Of a stretch of DNA of 64,000 bases, positions 33,941-44,279 are shown piece after piece; positions within the stretch are counted from its first letter, which is position 1; every line of letters starts with the position of its first letter. The translations under genes were made by a program, and so were the position numbers. Below the pieces are notes generated by a model. It was given only the letters and a program-made list of their open reading frames with translations. It was not told the origin of the DNA and did not search any database. Source of the DNA: Clostridia bacterium UC5.1-1D2 (GTDB taxonomy: Bacteria > Bacillota > Clostridia > Lachnospirales > Lachnospiraceae); contig BBZN01000020.1 in the NCBI GenBank assembly GCA_001304855.1, forward strand, positions 1 through 64,000, read 5' to 3'.

Positions 33941-34404
33941 ATGTTGATGCCTAGTATTTTTGGAGAGAACCTGTTTGATGATTTCTTTGGCGATTTTCCG
34001 TTTTACGACGACAAGGCAGAACGCAGACTGGAGAAGAAACTTTATGGCAGAAGGGCGCAGAACCTGATGAAAACGGATATCAGGGAGACGGAGGATGGTT
34101 ACGAGGTTGCCATCGATCTGCCCGGCTTTAAGAAAGATGAGGTGAAAGCCTCCCTGGACAGCGGCTACCTGACTATCAGCGCAGCCAAGGGCTTTAATAA
34201 GGATGAGCAGGATAAGGATACCGGCCGCTATATCCGCAGAGAGCGTTATGCCGGAGCCTGCGAGAGAAGCTTTTATGTAGGCGAAGATGTGACCCAGGAG
34301 GATGTCAGGGCAGAATTTCAGCATGGCGTTCTGAAACTGTTCGTTCCCAAGAAGGAGGCGAAGCTGCTGTGGAGGAGAACAAGTACATCGCTATTGAAGG
34401 ATAG
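33941..34404 (+). CDS. hsp20: small heat shock protein, Hsp20 family (frameshifted at the C terminus)
   Basis: About 154 residues. The alpha-crystallin domain runs from about residue 45 to 140, with TEDGYEVAIDLPGFKKDEV, LTISAAKG and the late GVLKLFVPKKEA. One base error near 34365 changes only the end; corrected, the protein ends IAIEG at 34404. It holds unfolding proteins as an ATP-independent chaperone. Preceded by a CIRCE-controlled promoter, so heat induction through HrcA is expected. RBS AAAAGGAGAG. Confidence 0.88.
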
Positions 34405-34452
34405 CGGAAGGGATAACTGAAACCCGGTTTGTAATTTCAGACTATATAGAGG

Positions 34453-34487
34453 GATACGCCCCAGGAATTTTTGGGGCGTATCTTTTT
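34453..34487. terminator. intrinsic terminator after hsp20
   Basis: GATACGCCCC and GGGGCGTATC form a perfect 10-bp stem followed by TTTTT. It also lies at the end of the minus-strand operon. Confidence 0.85.
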
Positions 34488-34500
34488 GCTTTCTGGTTTG

Positions 34501-35179
34501 TCAGTCAAATACGGATTCGGAGTCCCACTCCAGGACTGTTCCGGTAGAGGCATCGATCTCAAACTCATATTCCACATTGTCGTAAACGATCTTCCCCTCG
34601 TAAACCGTTCTTCCGTCATCCATATCGGTTTTAATCCGGATGTGGGAAGCGTCTGCTCCGGGAACACGGTCAAGGGCCGTCTGCTGGGCCTGCACAAGGG
34701 TGACAGGGCCTGTCTGGGAACCCTCCGTCTGGCCGGCCCATGCGTGATCCTCCACCTCGTAATCATAGCTGCGTATTTCTCCGGTAGATGCAAGAATATC
34801 GTAATCGTACTCCTTACCCTGGGTAAAGAAATTGACGTCGTATTCCTGCACGCCGTCGTCGTATTCCAGCTTGACTTTTGAGAAAAGAATGTCTTCCGGC
34901 TTTACTCCCGCGTGTGTATAGGCGATCTCCAGGCTTTGGCCTCTGTGATAATGCCGGCTGCCGCGTCCGGTGCGGTGACGGTGGGAGCCGCCGTAGCTGC
35001 GGTTTTGGCTGCGGATACCGTCTGTTCTGCAGCCGTCTGGGATATGGCCTGGGTGGCGGGCTGGGGCGCCACGGCCTGGGTGGCGGCTGTGGTGGCCTGG
35101 GGGAACCGGAGCTTGCGCATCCGGCGAGAGACAGGGAAAGGGCTGCGGCAGCCAGAGCTGCGGTTAACTTCTTTTTCAT
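34501..35179 (-). CDS. PepSY domain lipoprotein (frameshifted)
   Basis: Starts MKKKLTAALAAAALSLSLAGC, a signal sequence with lipobox. A linker very rich in Ala, Thr, Pro and Gln follows, then two PepSY-like units: LEYDDGVQEYDVNFFTQGKEYDYDI with IRSYDYEVEDH, and RTVYEGKIVYDNVEYEFEID with GTVLEWD. Breaks near 35110 and 34910 separate the parts. About 225 residues, exported. PepSY proteins often sit in operons with two-component systems and may inhibit proteases or sense the envelope. Here it is the last gene of a response regulator, kinase and lipoprotein operon. Confidence 0.75.
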
Positions 35180-35311
35180 AATTAGTTCCTTTCTTTTCCG
35201 GTAATTTCATATAATCATGCTGCTGTTAACGTCTGTAGACACAGTATAAGGTGCAAAAATTAAAGGCAGATTAAAATTTAGGCGGATTGAACGCTTTTTA
35301 CGGGGATTCAT

Positions 35312-36668
35312 TTAAGATGGGAATGTAAAGGAGAAGCAACTGCCCTCACCTAAAGCGCTCTCTGCACAGATGGAGCCCCCGTGGGCGGAGACGATCCATT
35401 TAACCATGGAAAGCCCCAGGCCTGCGCCCCGTCCCTTTTCGGCTGTGCGGGAAGGATCCACCTGATAGAAGCGTTCCCACACATGGTCCAGGCAATCCGG
35501 GCGATGCCGATTCCGTCATCCTTAACATAGCCCCTGATACCTGTTTCACCAGAGGAAAGACCTACCTCTATATGCCCGCCTTCCCTGCCGTAGGTGATTC
35601 CGTTGGATATCAGGTTGATGAGGAGACGCATCATCAGTGTTTCATCCGCCCTCATGAGGATATCAGGCTGGATTTCAGGGATATGGTAATCTTCTTTTGC
35701 TGGGCGGCTTCTTCCAGTTCAAGCGTTACCATCTCACAGAGCTCGCTGAGATTTACCGTCTCCAATTGAAGCTGCCGGGCGCCGTTGTCTGCTCTGGACA
35801 AAGTAAGGAGCTGGGAAACCAGCCGGGCCATTCTCCGGGCCTGTTCCAGAATACTGCATAGGCTGTCCCTCTCCTGGCCTTCCTGGGGGCCTGCTCCAGG
35901 GCATATTCGCACTGGGAGATAATTACGGAGATAGGGGTTCTGAGTTCATGGGACACATCGGAGGTGAACCGTTTTTCCTTCTCAAACTGCTGTTCCAGCT
36001 GTTCCAGCATCTCGTCGAAGGCGCCTGCCAGCTGGTGGAGCTCATCCTTTCCTTTATCCAGCCCGATTCTCTGGGACAGATCCCCCCTGTGCGGATCCGT
36101 CTGGCAGTGGCGGACATCTGGCTTACCGGCAGAAATGCCCGCCTGGTAATAAGGTATCCCCCCACAGCTGCAAGCACTGCCAGAAATGGAAAGAGAACAA
36201 GGGCTATCCGGCTGATGGCGGCAAATGCTTCCTCTGAGTCTGTCTGGGAGGAGACGCCCCGTATCCACAGGGTTCCGTAACCCGGAACATCCAGATGGCT
36301 GTCGTAGACGTGCCACACAGAGCCCCCATCCGTATGACCTGCTGTATGCCGTCTCTGAATACGATTCCGTCGGGGAAATTTCCTGGCGCCTGGCCAAAGA
36401 GGGGATAACCCAGGCTGTCATAGATTCCAAGCCACACCTCATTCTGGAATATATTTAAATCATCATCAATCTCCAGCCTTCCATCTTTCCGGTCCCACTC
36501 TATTTCCCGGAAACTGGAAAATACCCGTTCTTCCAGACGGCTTTTAACGTTGTTCTGTATATAGCGGTTGCTGGCGGACAAAAGCACTGCCAGCGCCAGG
36601 CCGGACAGCAAAACCAGGATGCCTGTGTACCACAGGGTTACGCGCATCTTTATTGACAATTTTTTCAT
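35312..36668 (-). CDS. membrane sensor histidine kinase (frameshifted)
   Basis: About 452 residues after joining several breaks (near 36330, 36090, 35880, 35655, 35490). Two membrane segments (residues about 9-30 and 165-185) flank an external domain. HAMP follows, then the phospho-accepting His in [16 protein letters not shown]. The ATPase domain has [17 protein letters not shown] and a G2 box (GAGLGLSM, after frame correction). Its ATG overlaps the response regulator stop by 4 nt, which makes the pair certain. Confidence 0.87.
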
Positions 36669-37339
36669 TCTTCCACCTTCAGCACATACCCGGCCCCGCG
36701 GATGGTGTGAATCAGTTTCTGTTGGGAGCCTTCGTCTATTTTTTTCCTCAGGTAGCGGATATACACGTCCACCACATTGGAACCCCCGGCATATTCGTAG
36801 TTCCATATGTGCGCCTCGATTTTTCACGGCTGAGCACAATCCCCTTGTTCCGTATCATGTACTCCAAAACGGAGAATTCCTTGCTGGACAGGGTGATTTC
36901 CCTCTCACCCCTGAATACCCGGTGGGAATCGCAGTCTACGGACAGATCCGCCAGTTCGTAACGGTTGCTTACATGGTCGGATGTGCGCCGGAGCATAACC
37001 CTGATTCTGGCCAGAAGCTCGTCAAAGGCAAAGGGCTTCACAAGGTAGTCGTCCGCTCCCAGGTCCAGCCCTGCAACCCGGTCCTCTATGCCGTCCCTGG
37101 CAGTGAGCAGCAGAACCGGAGCCTTGATCCCCTCGCTGCGAAGCTGCTTCAGCGCCTGCATCCCATCTTTTCCCGGCATCATAATATCCAGAATAATGGC
37201 GTCGTACTCAGCCATACGTATATAATCCAGGGCCGTATCTCCGTCATAGCAGGCGTCCACTGTATAGTGTTCCCCTTCCAGGCGTTTTTACAAGCACCCG
37301 GTTTAATTCTTTTTCATCTTCAGCTATAAGCAGTCTCAT
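36665..37339 (-). CDS. OmpR family response regulator (frameshifted)
   Basis: About 225 residues. Receiver domain [18 protein letters not shown] with the phospho-Asp in [13 protein letters not shown] and the Lys in [13 protein letters not shown]. The winged-helix DNA-binding domain has [19 protein letters not shown] and a [18 protein letters not shown] recognition part across a frame break near 36825. Another break near 37285 follows the first 18 codons. It heads the minus-strand operon with the kinase and the PepSY lipoprotein. Confidence 0.87.
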
Positions 37340-37554
37340 AAGATGCGCCTCCTTTGTGCCTATCATAGCATATATTCATTAAAGTTGGATTAAAAATTTT
37401 ACCGATTACCGTTGACCGGTGTGTTTCATAACCTCCATAACCTCACAACATACTAACCATTCTTATCATGTATTATTATTATAGTAAACTTTGTGGTATG
37501 CTATATAAGCAGATGCGAAAATTCGTATAATCTATCAGCAGGAGGGATTACCTT

Positions 37555-38035
37555 ATGTCGGGCGGAAACATTTTTAAATTTCACAATGACCTGGATACGG
37601 ACCAGATTATTGGCTCCCAGTATCTTTTATTGCCAACTATTGAGGAGATGAAGGAGCATGCCTTTGAATCCCTGGACCCGGAATTTCCAAAGAAGGTGAG
37701 GGAAGGGGATTATGTGGTGGGGGAGAAAATTTTGGCTGCGGATCTTCCAGGGAGCAGGCTCCCAGCGTTTTAAGGCTTTGGGGGTAAAGGCTGTGATTGC
37801 CAAATCCTTTGCCAGAATATTTTATAGAAATTCAATCAACATCGGTCTGCCTGTGATCGTGTGCAAGGAGCTTCCCGATGAAGTGAAAACCGGAGACACC
37901 ATGGAGCTGTCCCTCTCCCAGGGAACCGCCAGAGCCAACGGAAAGGAATATTCCTGTACCAGGCTTCCTGAATATATGCAGAATATACTGAACCAGGGCG
38001 GACTGATTGCGTCTTTAAATAAGGAGGAGGCATAG
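37555..38035 (+). CDS. aconitase-family hydro-lyase small subunit, LeuD-like, copy 1 (frameshifted)
   Basis: About 160 residues after joining breaks near 37725 and 37770. It starts FKFHNDLDTDQIIGSQYLL, and the corrected middle reads GGENFGCGSSREQAP, then VKAVIAKSFARIFYRNSINIGLP. The YLRT (isopropylmalate isomerase) / YLVY (homoaconitase) specificity loop reads YLLL here, so the substrate is open. It forms the swivelling domain of a two-subunit Fe-S hydro-lyase with the next gene, 2 bp away. Confidence 0.85.
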
Positions 38036-38037
38036 TT

Positions 38038-39280
38038 ATGGGAATGACAATAGCGGAGAAAATTATTGCGGCTGCCGCAGGGGTGGACTGTGTGAAGCCG
38101 GGGGATATACATACGGTCAATCTGGACCGGCTGATGAGCAATGACGGAACTACCCATCTTACGGTTGATATGTACAACCATAAGCTTAAGAATCCCCGCA
38201 TTGCAGACAGCTCCAAACTGGTCTTTATCGTGGATCACAATGTGCCTGCGGACAGTCCGAAGACAGCGGCGTCCCAGAAGAAGATGCGGGATTTTGCCAG
38301 GGAGCATACGATCGATTTCTGGGAAGGAAAGGGCGTGTGCCATCAGATTATGATGGAGAATTACGTATGTCCCGGAGAGCTTATCTTCGGTGCGGACAGC
38401 CATACCTGCACCTACGGCGCTGGGGGCTTTCGGCACAGGGGTGGGCTGTACGGATTTCCTGTATGGTATGGTTACCGGAACCTCCTGGGTTCTGGTGCCT
38501 GAGACTGTGAAGTTTAATCTGGTGGGAAAACTGCCTGAGGGAGTCTATCCCAGGGACTTAATGCTTACCATTATCGGCGAAATTGGGGCCAACGGCTGTA
38601 ATTACCAGGTGATGGAGTTCACCGGGGAGGGTGCGAAAACCTTGAGCATTAACGACCGCATGGTGCTCTGCAATCTGGCGGTGGAGGCCGGAGCAAAGAC
38701 CGGCATATTTGAGGCGGATGAAGCGGCCATAGAATACCTGAAGGCTCGCGGACGGGAACCAAAGGCTGTGTATACCAGCGACGAGGACGCCGTCTATGCC
38801 GGAGAATACACGTTTGATTTGTCAAAGGTGCAGCCTGTGGTGGCGAAACCTGATTTTGTGGATGACGTGGCGCCTGCAAAGGAGGTGCTGGGCGTTAAGA
38901 TTGACGAGGCCTTTTTGGGCTCCTGCAATAACGGCAGAATCGACGAACTGCGGGTGGGCGCTGCGGTTATTAAGGGCAGGAAGGTGGCGGACGGCGTCCG
39001 TTTCCTGGTGGTGCCTGCAAGTCTCGAGGTGTATAAGCAGGCCTTAAAGGAGGGGCTCGTCAAAATCTTTATGGAGGCCGGCGCCATTGTGATGAATCCC
39101 AACTGCAGCGTATGCTGGGGAAGCTGCCAGGGTGTAATCGGCGAGAATGAAGTGCTCATCAGCACAGGAACCCGCAATTTCAAGGGCCGGGCCGGACATC
39201 CCAGCTCTAAGGTTTACCTGGGCTCTGCCGCCACGGTTACGGCCTCCGCCATCGCCGGGGAGATAGCCCTGGCAGAGTGA
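38038..39280 (+). CDS. aconitase-family hydro-lyase large subunit, LeuC-like, copy 1 (frameshifted)
   Basis: About 414 residues after joining one break near 38415. It has KGVCHQIMMENYVCPGEL, GADSHTCTYGA, and the 4Fe-4S cysteines in FLGSCNNGRIDEL and NPNCSVCWGSC, then RNFKGRAGHPSSKVYL. The family adds and removes water on hydroxy-di/tricarboxylic acids. Candidates are 3-isopropylmalate, (homo)aconitate or 2,3-dimethylmalate. No leuA or leuB is nearby, so leucine synthesis is not supported by context. Confidence 0.85.
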
Positions 39281-39385
39281 GCGCTTTTGGATCCGCAGGG
39301 GGCTTAGGTCTGCCGCGGCGCTTCCGGCAGGGAGGCGGCAGACCGGGCCCGGAGAAACGTAGTTTGGAGGAAAGGAAAGGGAGCT

Positions 39386-39913
39386 ATGGAGACATTTACA
39401 GGGAGGGTCTGGGTACTGGGAGATGATATCGATACGGACATTATCATTCCTACGGAATATCTGGCCCTTAAGACCATTGACGATATGAAGCAGTACGGCT
39501 TCAGCCCGCTCCGCCCGGAGCTGGCCGGACAGATGAGAGAGGGAGATATCATTGTGGCAGGCAGGAATTTTGGCTGCGGTTCTTCCAGAGAGCAGGCGCC
39601 GGAGATTATCAAGGCATTGGGGATCAAATGTGTGATTGCCAAATCCTTTGCCAGAATCTTCTTTCGCAATTCTATTAATAACGGGCTTCTTCTCATTGAA
39701 CAGCAGGATCTGTATGATGATATGAGGGAAGGGGACAGCGTCACCGTAGCTGTAAACCATCATGTGGAGTATAAGGAAAAACAGTACCCCATCGCCTCGC
39801 TGCCTCAGAACCTGGTAGACATCATAAACGCAGGAGGGCTGGTTAAGGCCATGAGAAAACTTAACGGGCTGGAGGAAAGGCCGGTTAATGTTGAAGGAAA
39901 CTCATTGAGCTAA
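39386..39913 (+). CDS. aconitase-family hydro-lyase small subunit, LeuD-like, copy 2
   Basis: A 175-residue intact protein: GDDIDTDIIIPTEYLALKT, AGRNFGCGSSREQAPEIIKA, VIAKSFARIFFRNSINNGLL. The specificity loop reads YLAL, again neither the isopropylmalate nor the homoaconitate form. It lies 21 bp ahead of its large subunit and about 105 bp after the first pair. Confidence 0.87.
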   Translation: METFTGRVWVLGDDIDTDIIIPTEYLALKTIDDMKQYGFSPLRPELAGQMREGDIIVAGRNFGCGSSREQAPEIIKALGIKCVIAKSFARIFFRNSINNGLLLIEQQDLYDDMREGDSVTVAVNHHVEYKEKQYPIASLPQNLVDIINAGGLVKAMRKLNGLEERPVNVEGNSLS

Positions 39914-39934
39914 GGACGGGTTAAGGAGATTACA

Positions 39935-41178
39935 ATGGGAAATACAATCATTGAAAAGATTATAAAACATAACACAGGCGTGTCCTCCGTAAAACCGGGG
40001 GATATCCTTACCGTAAATGTGGATCGGGTGATGATACACGATATTTTTATCCCCTTTGTGGCTGAAAAGTTTGAAGAGATGGGATTTACGAAACTCTGGG
40101 ATCCGGATAAGGCGGTGCTGATATACGATCACCTTGTTCCGGCCAGCCAGCTGGATGATACCAGGCATTTTCGGGTGGGGGATGCATTTGCAGCCAAATA
40201 TGGCATGAACCACGTACATAGAAGCGACGGTATCTGCCACCAGCTTATGACGGAGGCCGGATACGTGAAGCCGGGGGACGTGGTGTTCGGCACAGACAGC
40301 CACACGACAACCTACGGATGCGTGGGGGCGTTTTCCTCAGGGATCGGGTACACGGAGATGGCAAGTATTCTGGGTACGGGAACCATGTGGATTAAGGTCC
40401 CGGAGACAATCAAGGTGGTAATTGAAGGAAAGCTGCCTGAAAATGTGATGTCCAAGGATATTATCCTCCGGCTCATCGGAGATCTGGGAGCGGACGGAGC
40501 CACCTACAGGGCTCTGGAATTTACCGGGAACACGGTGGAGGAGATGACGGTAGCCAGCCGTATGACTATGGCCAATATGGCTATCGAGGCAGGAGCAAAA
40601 TGCGCGCTGTTTACACCGGATGAAAAAACTGCGGATTACTGTGAGATTGAGCTGAACGACTACCAGAAGTCCCTTAGGGGAGACGGGGACGCCGTGTATA
40701 TGAAAACTATGGTATACAGGGCGGAGGACTTTGTGCCTGTTATGGCATGTCCTTCCCAGGTGGATAAAATCAGGGACGTAAGCCAGCTGGAGGGAACGGA
40801 GATCGACCAGGTGTTTATCGGATCCTGCACCAATGGGCGGCTGGAAGACTTAACCGCTGCGGCCCAGGTCCTGAAGGGCAGAAAGGTGGCCGACTATGTG
40901 AAGCTCATTGTGACGCCGGCCAGCCGCAAGATTTACAATGAGGCCGTTGCCTGCGGAGCGATTGAGACTCTGGCGGAGGCCGGAGCCATCATCACCCATC
41001 CGGGATGCGGCCTTTGCTGCGGCAGAACGGGAGGATCTTAAGCGACGGGGAGCGTGTGGTGGCAACTAACAACCGGAATTTTCTGGGCCGTATGGGAACC
41101 TCCAAGGTAGAGATATACCTGGCTTCCCCAAGAACCGCTGCGGCCTGCGCTGCGGCAGGGAAGATTGTGACGCCGTAG
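39935..41178 (+). CDS. aconitase-family hydro-lyase large subunit, LeuC-like, copy 2 (frameshifted)
   Basis: About 414 residues after joining a break near 41035. It has [33 protein letters not shown], and the cluster cysteines in [12 protein letters not shown] and HPGCGLCCG, then [18 protein letters not shown]. It differs substantially from copy 1 throughout, so the two pairs are paralogues and not a recent duplication. Members close to this include isopropylmalate dehydratase and 2,3-dimethylmalate dehydratase. Confidence 0.87.
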
Positions 41179-41218
41179 AAGCTGTATCCTTATGAAGCGC
41201 GGCAGCTGTTTCCGTCAC

Positions 41219-41255
41219 AAAAAAGTGGCACAGCCTTATGCTATGCCACTTTTTT
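41219..41255. terminator. bidirectional terminator between hydro-lyase and pta genes
   Basis: AAAAAAGTGGCA and TGCCACTTTTTT form a perfect 12-bp stem, with A and T runs on the two sides so that it can serve both convergent genes. Confidence 0.85.
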
Positions 41256-41263
41256 ATAGGTTC

Positions 41264-42247
41264 TTATGCAAGGGCTGCCGTAATGATTGCCATGGAGTAT
41301 ACCTCTGAGGCGTTGCATCCCCGGGACAGGTCATTGATAGGAGAATTCAGGCCCAGCAAGATCGGTCCGTATGCATCAAAGTTGCCAAGACGCTGTGCAA
41401 TCTTATATCCGATATTTCCTGCGTTGATATCCGGGAAAATAAAGGTATTTGCATGTCCTGCAATCTCGTTGCCGGGGCATTTGGTGCGGGCCACCCGGGG
41501 AGATACGGCAGCGTCAAACTGAAGCTCGCCTGCGATAGGAATGGAAGGGAACTTTTCCATTGCCTTCTTAGCTGCGTTGCGCATCTTGTCTACATCCTCG
41601 CCCTTGCCGGAGCCGTAGGTGGAGTAGCTTAAGAAAGCGACCTTCGGGTCAACGCCGAAAATCTTAGCGCACTCCGCCGCTTCGCCTGCAATCTCCACCA
41701 GCTCGTCCTCAGTTGGCTTGATATTAATCGCGCAATCGCCCATGGCAAGGACTTCATTCTCGCCGGTTGCGGAGGGACGAACCAGAATAAAGCAGGAGGA
41801 TACGATGGTATTGCCGGGTTTGGTCTTGACCAGCTGCAATGCAGGACGTACCGTATCTGCGGTGGAATAGGTGGCTCCCCCAAGGAGAGAATCGGCAACG
41901 CCCATCTTTACAAGCATAGTTCCAAAATAGTTTGCCTGAGCGAGGGTTTTCTTCGCCTCTTCAGGGGTTACGCCCTTGCTCTTTCTAAGCTCGCAAAAGA
42001 GCTCTATCATCTCGTCAAAACGGTCGTAGGAGGCCGGGTCGATAATTTCCGCACCGCGAATATTAAATCCGCATTCCTCGGCAGACTTTGCGATTTCTTC
42101 CGGATTTCCTACGAGAATCGGATGCAGGAACGTACCTGCAAGAAGTCTTGAGGCCGCCTCCAAAATACGAGGATCCTTTCCTTCTGTAAAAACAATCTTT
42201 TTGGGGTTTTTCTTTAAAATGTCAATCAACTGGCCAAATCCAAACAT
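41264..42247 (-). CDS. pta: phosphate acetyltransferase
   Basis: A 327-residue intact protein, the usual size for the short Pta. It has IVFTEGKDPRILEAASRLL, the middle block ANYFGTMLVKMGVADSLLGG, FLSYSTYGSGKG, and the active-site region NTFIFPDINAGNIGYKIAQRLG. It interconverts acetyl-CoA and acetyl phosphate in acetate fermentation. The usual partner ackA is not beside it in this window. Confidence 0.95.
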   Translation of the reverse strand: MFGFGQLIDILKKNPKKIVFTEGKDPRILEAASRLLAGTFLHPILVGNPEEIAKSAEECGFNIRGAEIIDPASYDRFDEMIELFCELRKSKGVTPEEAKKTLAQANYFGTMLVKMGVADSLLGGATYSTADTVRPALQLVKTKPGNTIVSSCFILVRPSATGENEVLAMGDCAINIKPTEDELVEIAGEAAECAKIFGVDPKVAFLSYSTYGSGKGEDVDKMRNAAKKAMEKFPSIPIAGELQFDAAVSPRVARTKCPGNEIAGHANTFIFPDINAGNIGYKIAQRLGNFDAYGPILLGLNSPINDLSRGCNASEVYSMAIITAALA

Positions 42248-42466
42248 ATACTCTTCTCCTTTTATATAATAGTGTGAACACCTGTCAACCTGTTCCTGCC
42301 GGTTGAGCCCTCATTTACGTTCTTATTATATAATAAATTTTTGAAATTTCAATGCTTGTACTAAAATAAGTGCATTTTTTATTGACATTTATTCTTGAAT
42401 CTGTTATTATATAATATTTGTGAAAATATTAACACTATTTTTGCTTTAATTATGCCGCAAAAAACC
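42248..42466. other. AT-rich divergent intergenic region pta / MATE
   Basis: Contains the pta promoter region and runs of A and T. No gene or clear operator is visible before the MATE promoter at 42467. Confidence 0.4.
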
Positions 42467-42496
42467 TTGAAAAATTCCAGCCTTTTGTGGTAGAAT
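42467..42496 (+). promoter_or_regulatory. promoter of the MATE gene
   Basis: TTGAAA, 18-bp spacer, TAGAAT. Transcription would start near 42503, only about 15 nt before the terminator-like hairpin. Confidence 0.55.
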
Positions 42497-42517
42497 AACT
42501 ACCGTCGAGTTGCACAC

Positions 42518-42556
42518 ATGCGTAAGTCCGGATATTCCGGGCCTGCGCATTTTTTA
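42518..42556 (+). promoter_or_regulatory. terminator-like hairpin in the MATE leader, putative attenuator
   Basis: ATGCGTAAGTCCGG pairs with CCGGGCCTGCGCAT at 13 of 14 positions and is followed by a T run, directly before the ribosome-binding site AAGGAGG at 42561. No upstream plus-strand gene needs termination, so it seems to act on the MATE transcript itself. A 14-codon frame starts in the left arm and stops at the ribosome-binding site. Confidence 0.55.
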
Positions 42557-42576
42557 TTTTAAGGAGGCATTTTAGT

Positions 42577-44018
42577 ATGGAACAGAAATCAAACTCATTT
42601 TTAGAGACGGAAGCCGTAGGACGTCTTATGGGGAAATATGCAGTGCCCTGCATTATTTCCCTGCTGGTAGCCGCCCTGTATAACATTGTGGATCAGATAT
42701 TCATTGCAAACGCCGACTATCTGGGCTCCTATGGAAACGCGGCCAATACAGTTGTATTTCCGCTGACAGTGGTGGCTTTGGCAATCGCCGTCATGATAGG
42801 GGACGGCTGCTGCGCTACGTAAGCCTTTGCCTGGGGGCCGGACAGAATGAGAACGCCCACAGGAGTATCGGAAACGCAGTCCTTCTCTGCGTCGGAAGCA
42901 GCCTGGTTCTGACGCTGCTTTATTTTATCTTTCAGGCTCCCATTCTGACTATGTTTGGCGGAAGGGTAAATGAAGAAACCTTCGCATTGTCCAGAGAGTA
43001 TTTCACATGGATTTGTACAGGGATACCCTTTTATATGTTCGGTCAGGCCATGAATCCCATTATCCGCTCGGATGGAAGTCCCAAATTTGCCATGGTGTCC
43101 ACACTGGCAGGCGCGGCCGCCAATATTATATTAGATCCCATTTTTATCTTTGGCTTTCACTGGGGGATGATGGGAGCGGCGGCCGCTACGGTTATAGGGC
43201 AGTGCATTACGGCAGTGCTGGCAGTGTGGTATCTGCGCCGCATGAAAGCGGTGGCTCTGAGAAGAAGCAGCTTTCGGATGTACGGAACCCTTATGAAAAA
43301 ATTCCTTCCCCTGGGCATATGCAGTTTTTTATCACAGATTTCCCTGGTAGCCGCTATGGCAGCCATCAATAACATGATTCAGAAATACAGCGCGGTGGAT
43401 CTCATATTCGGCCAGCCCCAGTATGCCCAGATTCCAATGGCAGTTGTGGGGATTGTAATGAAGTTTTTCCAGATAGTCATTTCCATTGCAGTGGGAATGG
43501 CAGCGGGATGTATCCCCATTGTAGGGTATAACATGGGCGCAGGCCGCAGGGACCGGGCGAAATCCCTGTTCTCCCATCTTCTGGCCTGGGAAGCAGCGGT
43601 GGGAGCGGCTGCTGTGCTTATTGTGGAGTTTTTCCCCGGACGGCTGATCGCAGTTTTCGGAGCAGCCAACGAAAGCTTTTATTATACGGAGTTTGCAGTA
43701 AAATCCTTCCGTATCTACCTGTGTATGATGGTATTCGCCTGTGTCAACAAAGCCACCTTCATCTACCTCCAGTCTCTGGGGCAGGCCCTGGTTTCCACGC
43801 TTCTGTCCATGATCCGCGAGGTAGTGTTCGGCGTGGGGCTGGCGCTTTTGCTTCCGGTGTTCTGGGGACTGGACGGAGTCCTGTATTCCATGCCTGTTTC
43901 AGATATCCTTACCTTTCTGATCTCAGCCGCAGTCATCCGCTACACCTACAAAACCTTGAAAACGCCTTCAAAAGCTTCCCTGTCCTCCTCAATGCCTGCG
44001 GAGATCTCCGCCAATTAA
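42577..44018 (+). CDS. MATE family efflux transporter (frameshifted)
   Basis: About 480 residues once the frames are joined near 42820. Twelve predicted membrane segments. The N-terminal LLVAALYNIVDQIFIA and the two-fold MATE pattern are clear. Such proteins expel cationic drugs, dyes or metabolites using Na+ or H+ gradients. The substrate is unknown. Expression is probably controlled by the hairpin in the leader just upstream. Confidence 0.88.
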
Positions 44019-44142
44019 TGAGGGGCTTTGGGACGGCAGAAGCCAGAGAACGCAATCGTTTCAGAAGTTGGAACTGCCCGTCCGGCTGCTGCGTTTGAGC
44101 GCTGAATTCTTCCTGGTGAGGGATGGGTAGTAAATGGAATTA

Positions 44143-44169
44143 TTAGCACTCGATAAAAATGAGTGCTAA
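44143..44169. promoter_or_regulatory. perfect CIRCE operator upstream of htpG
   Basis: TTAGCACTC, 9-bp spacer, GAGTGCTAA: an exact match to the HrcA operator, 8 bp ahead of the -35 box. Confidence 0.92.
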
Positions 44170-44176
44170 TTTTTTA

Positions 44177-44205
44177 TTGACATTTTCCTGTATGCGTACT
44201 AAAAT
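44177..44205 (+). promoter_or_regulatory. sigma-A promoter of htpG
   Basis: TTGACA, 17-bp spacer, TAAAAT. The start would be about 70 bp ahead of the htpG start codon. Confidence 0.75.
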
Positions 44206-44279
44206 ATAGTTTGTGAGCAAATATCTGAGTAATAATAAAAAAAGCAATACTAAACTCATAGAAAAGAGGCGGATAACCA

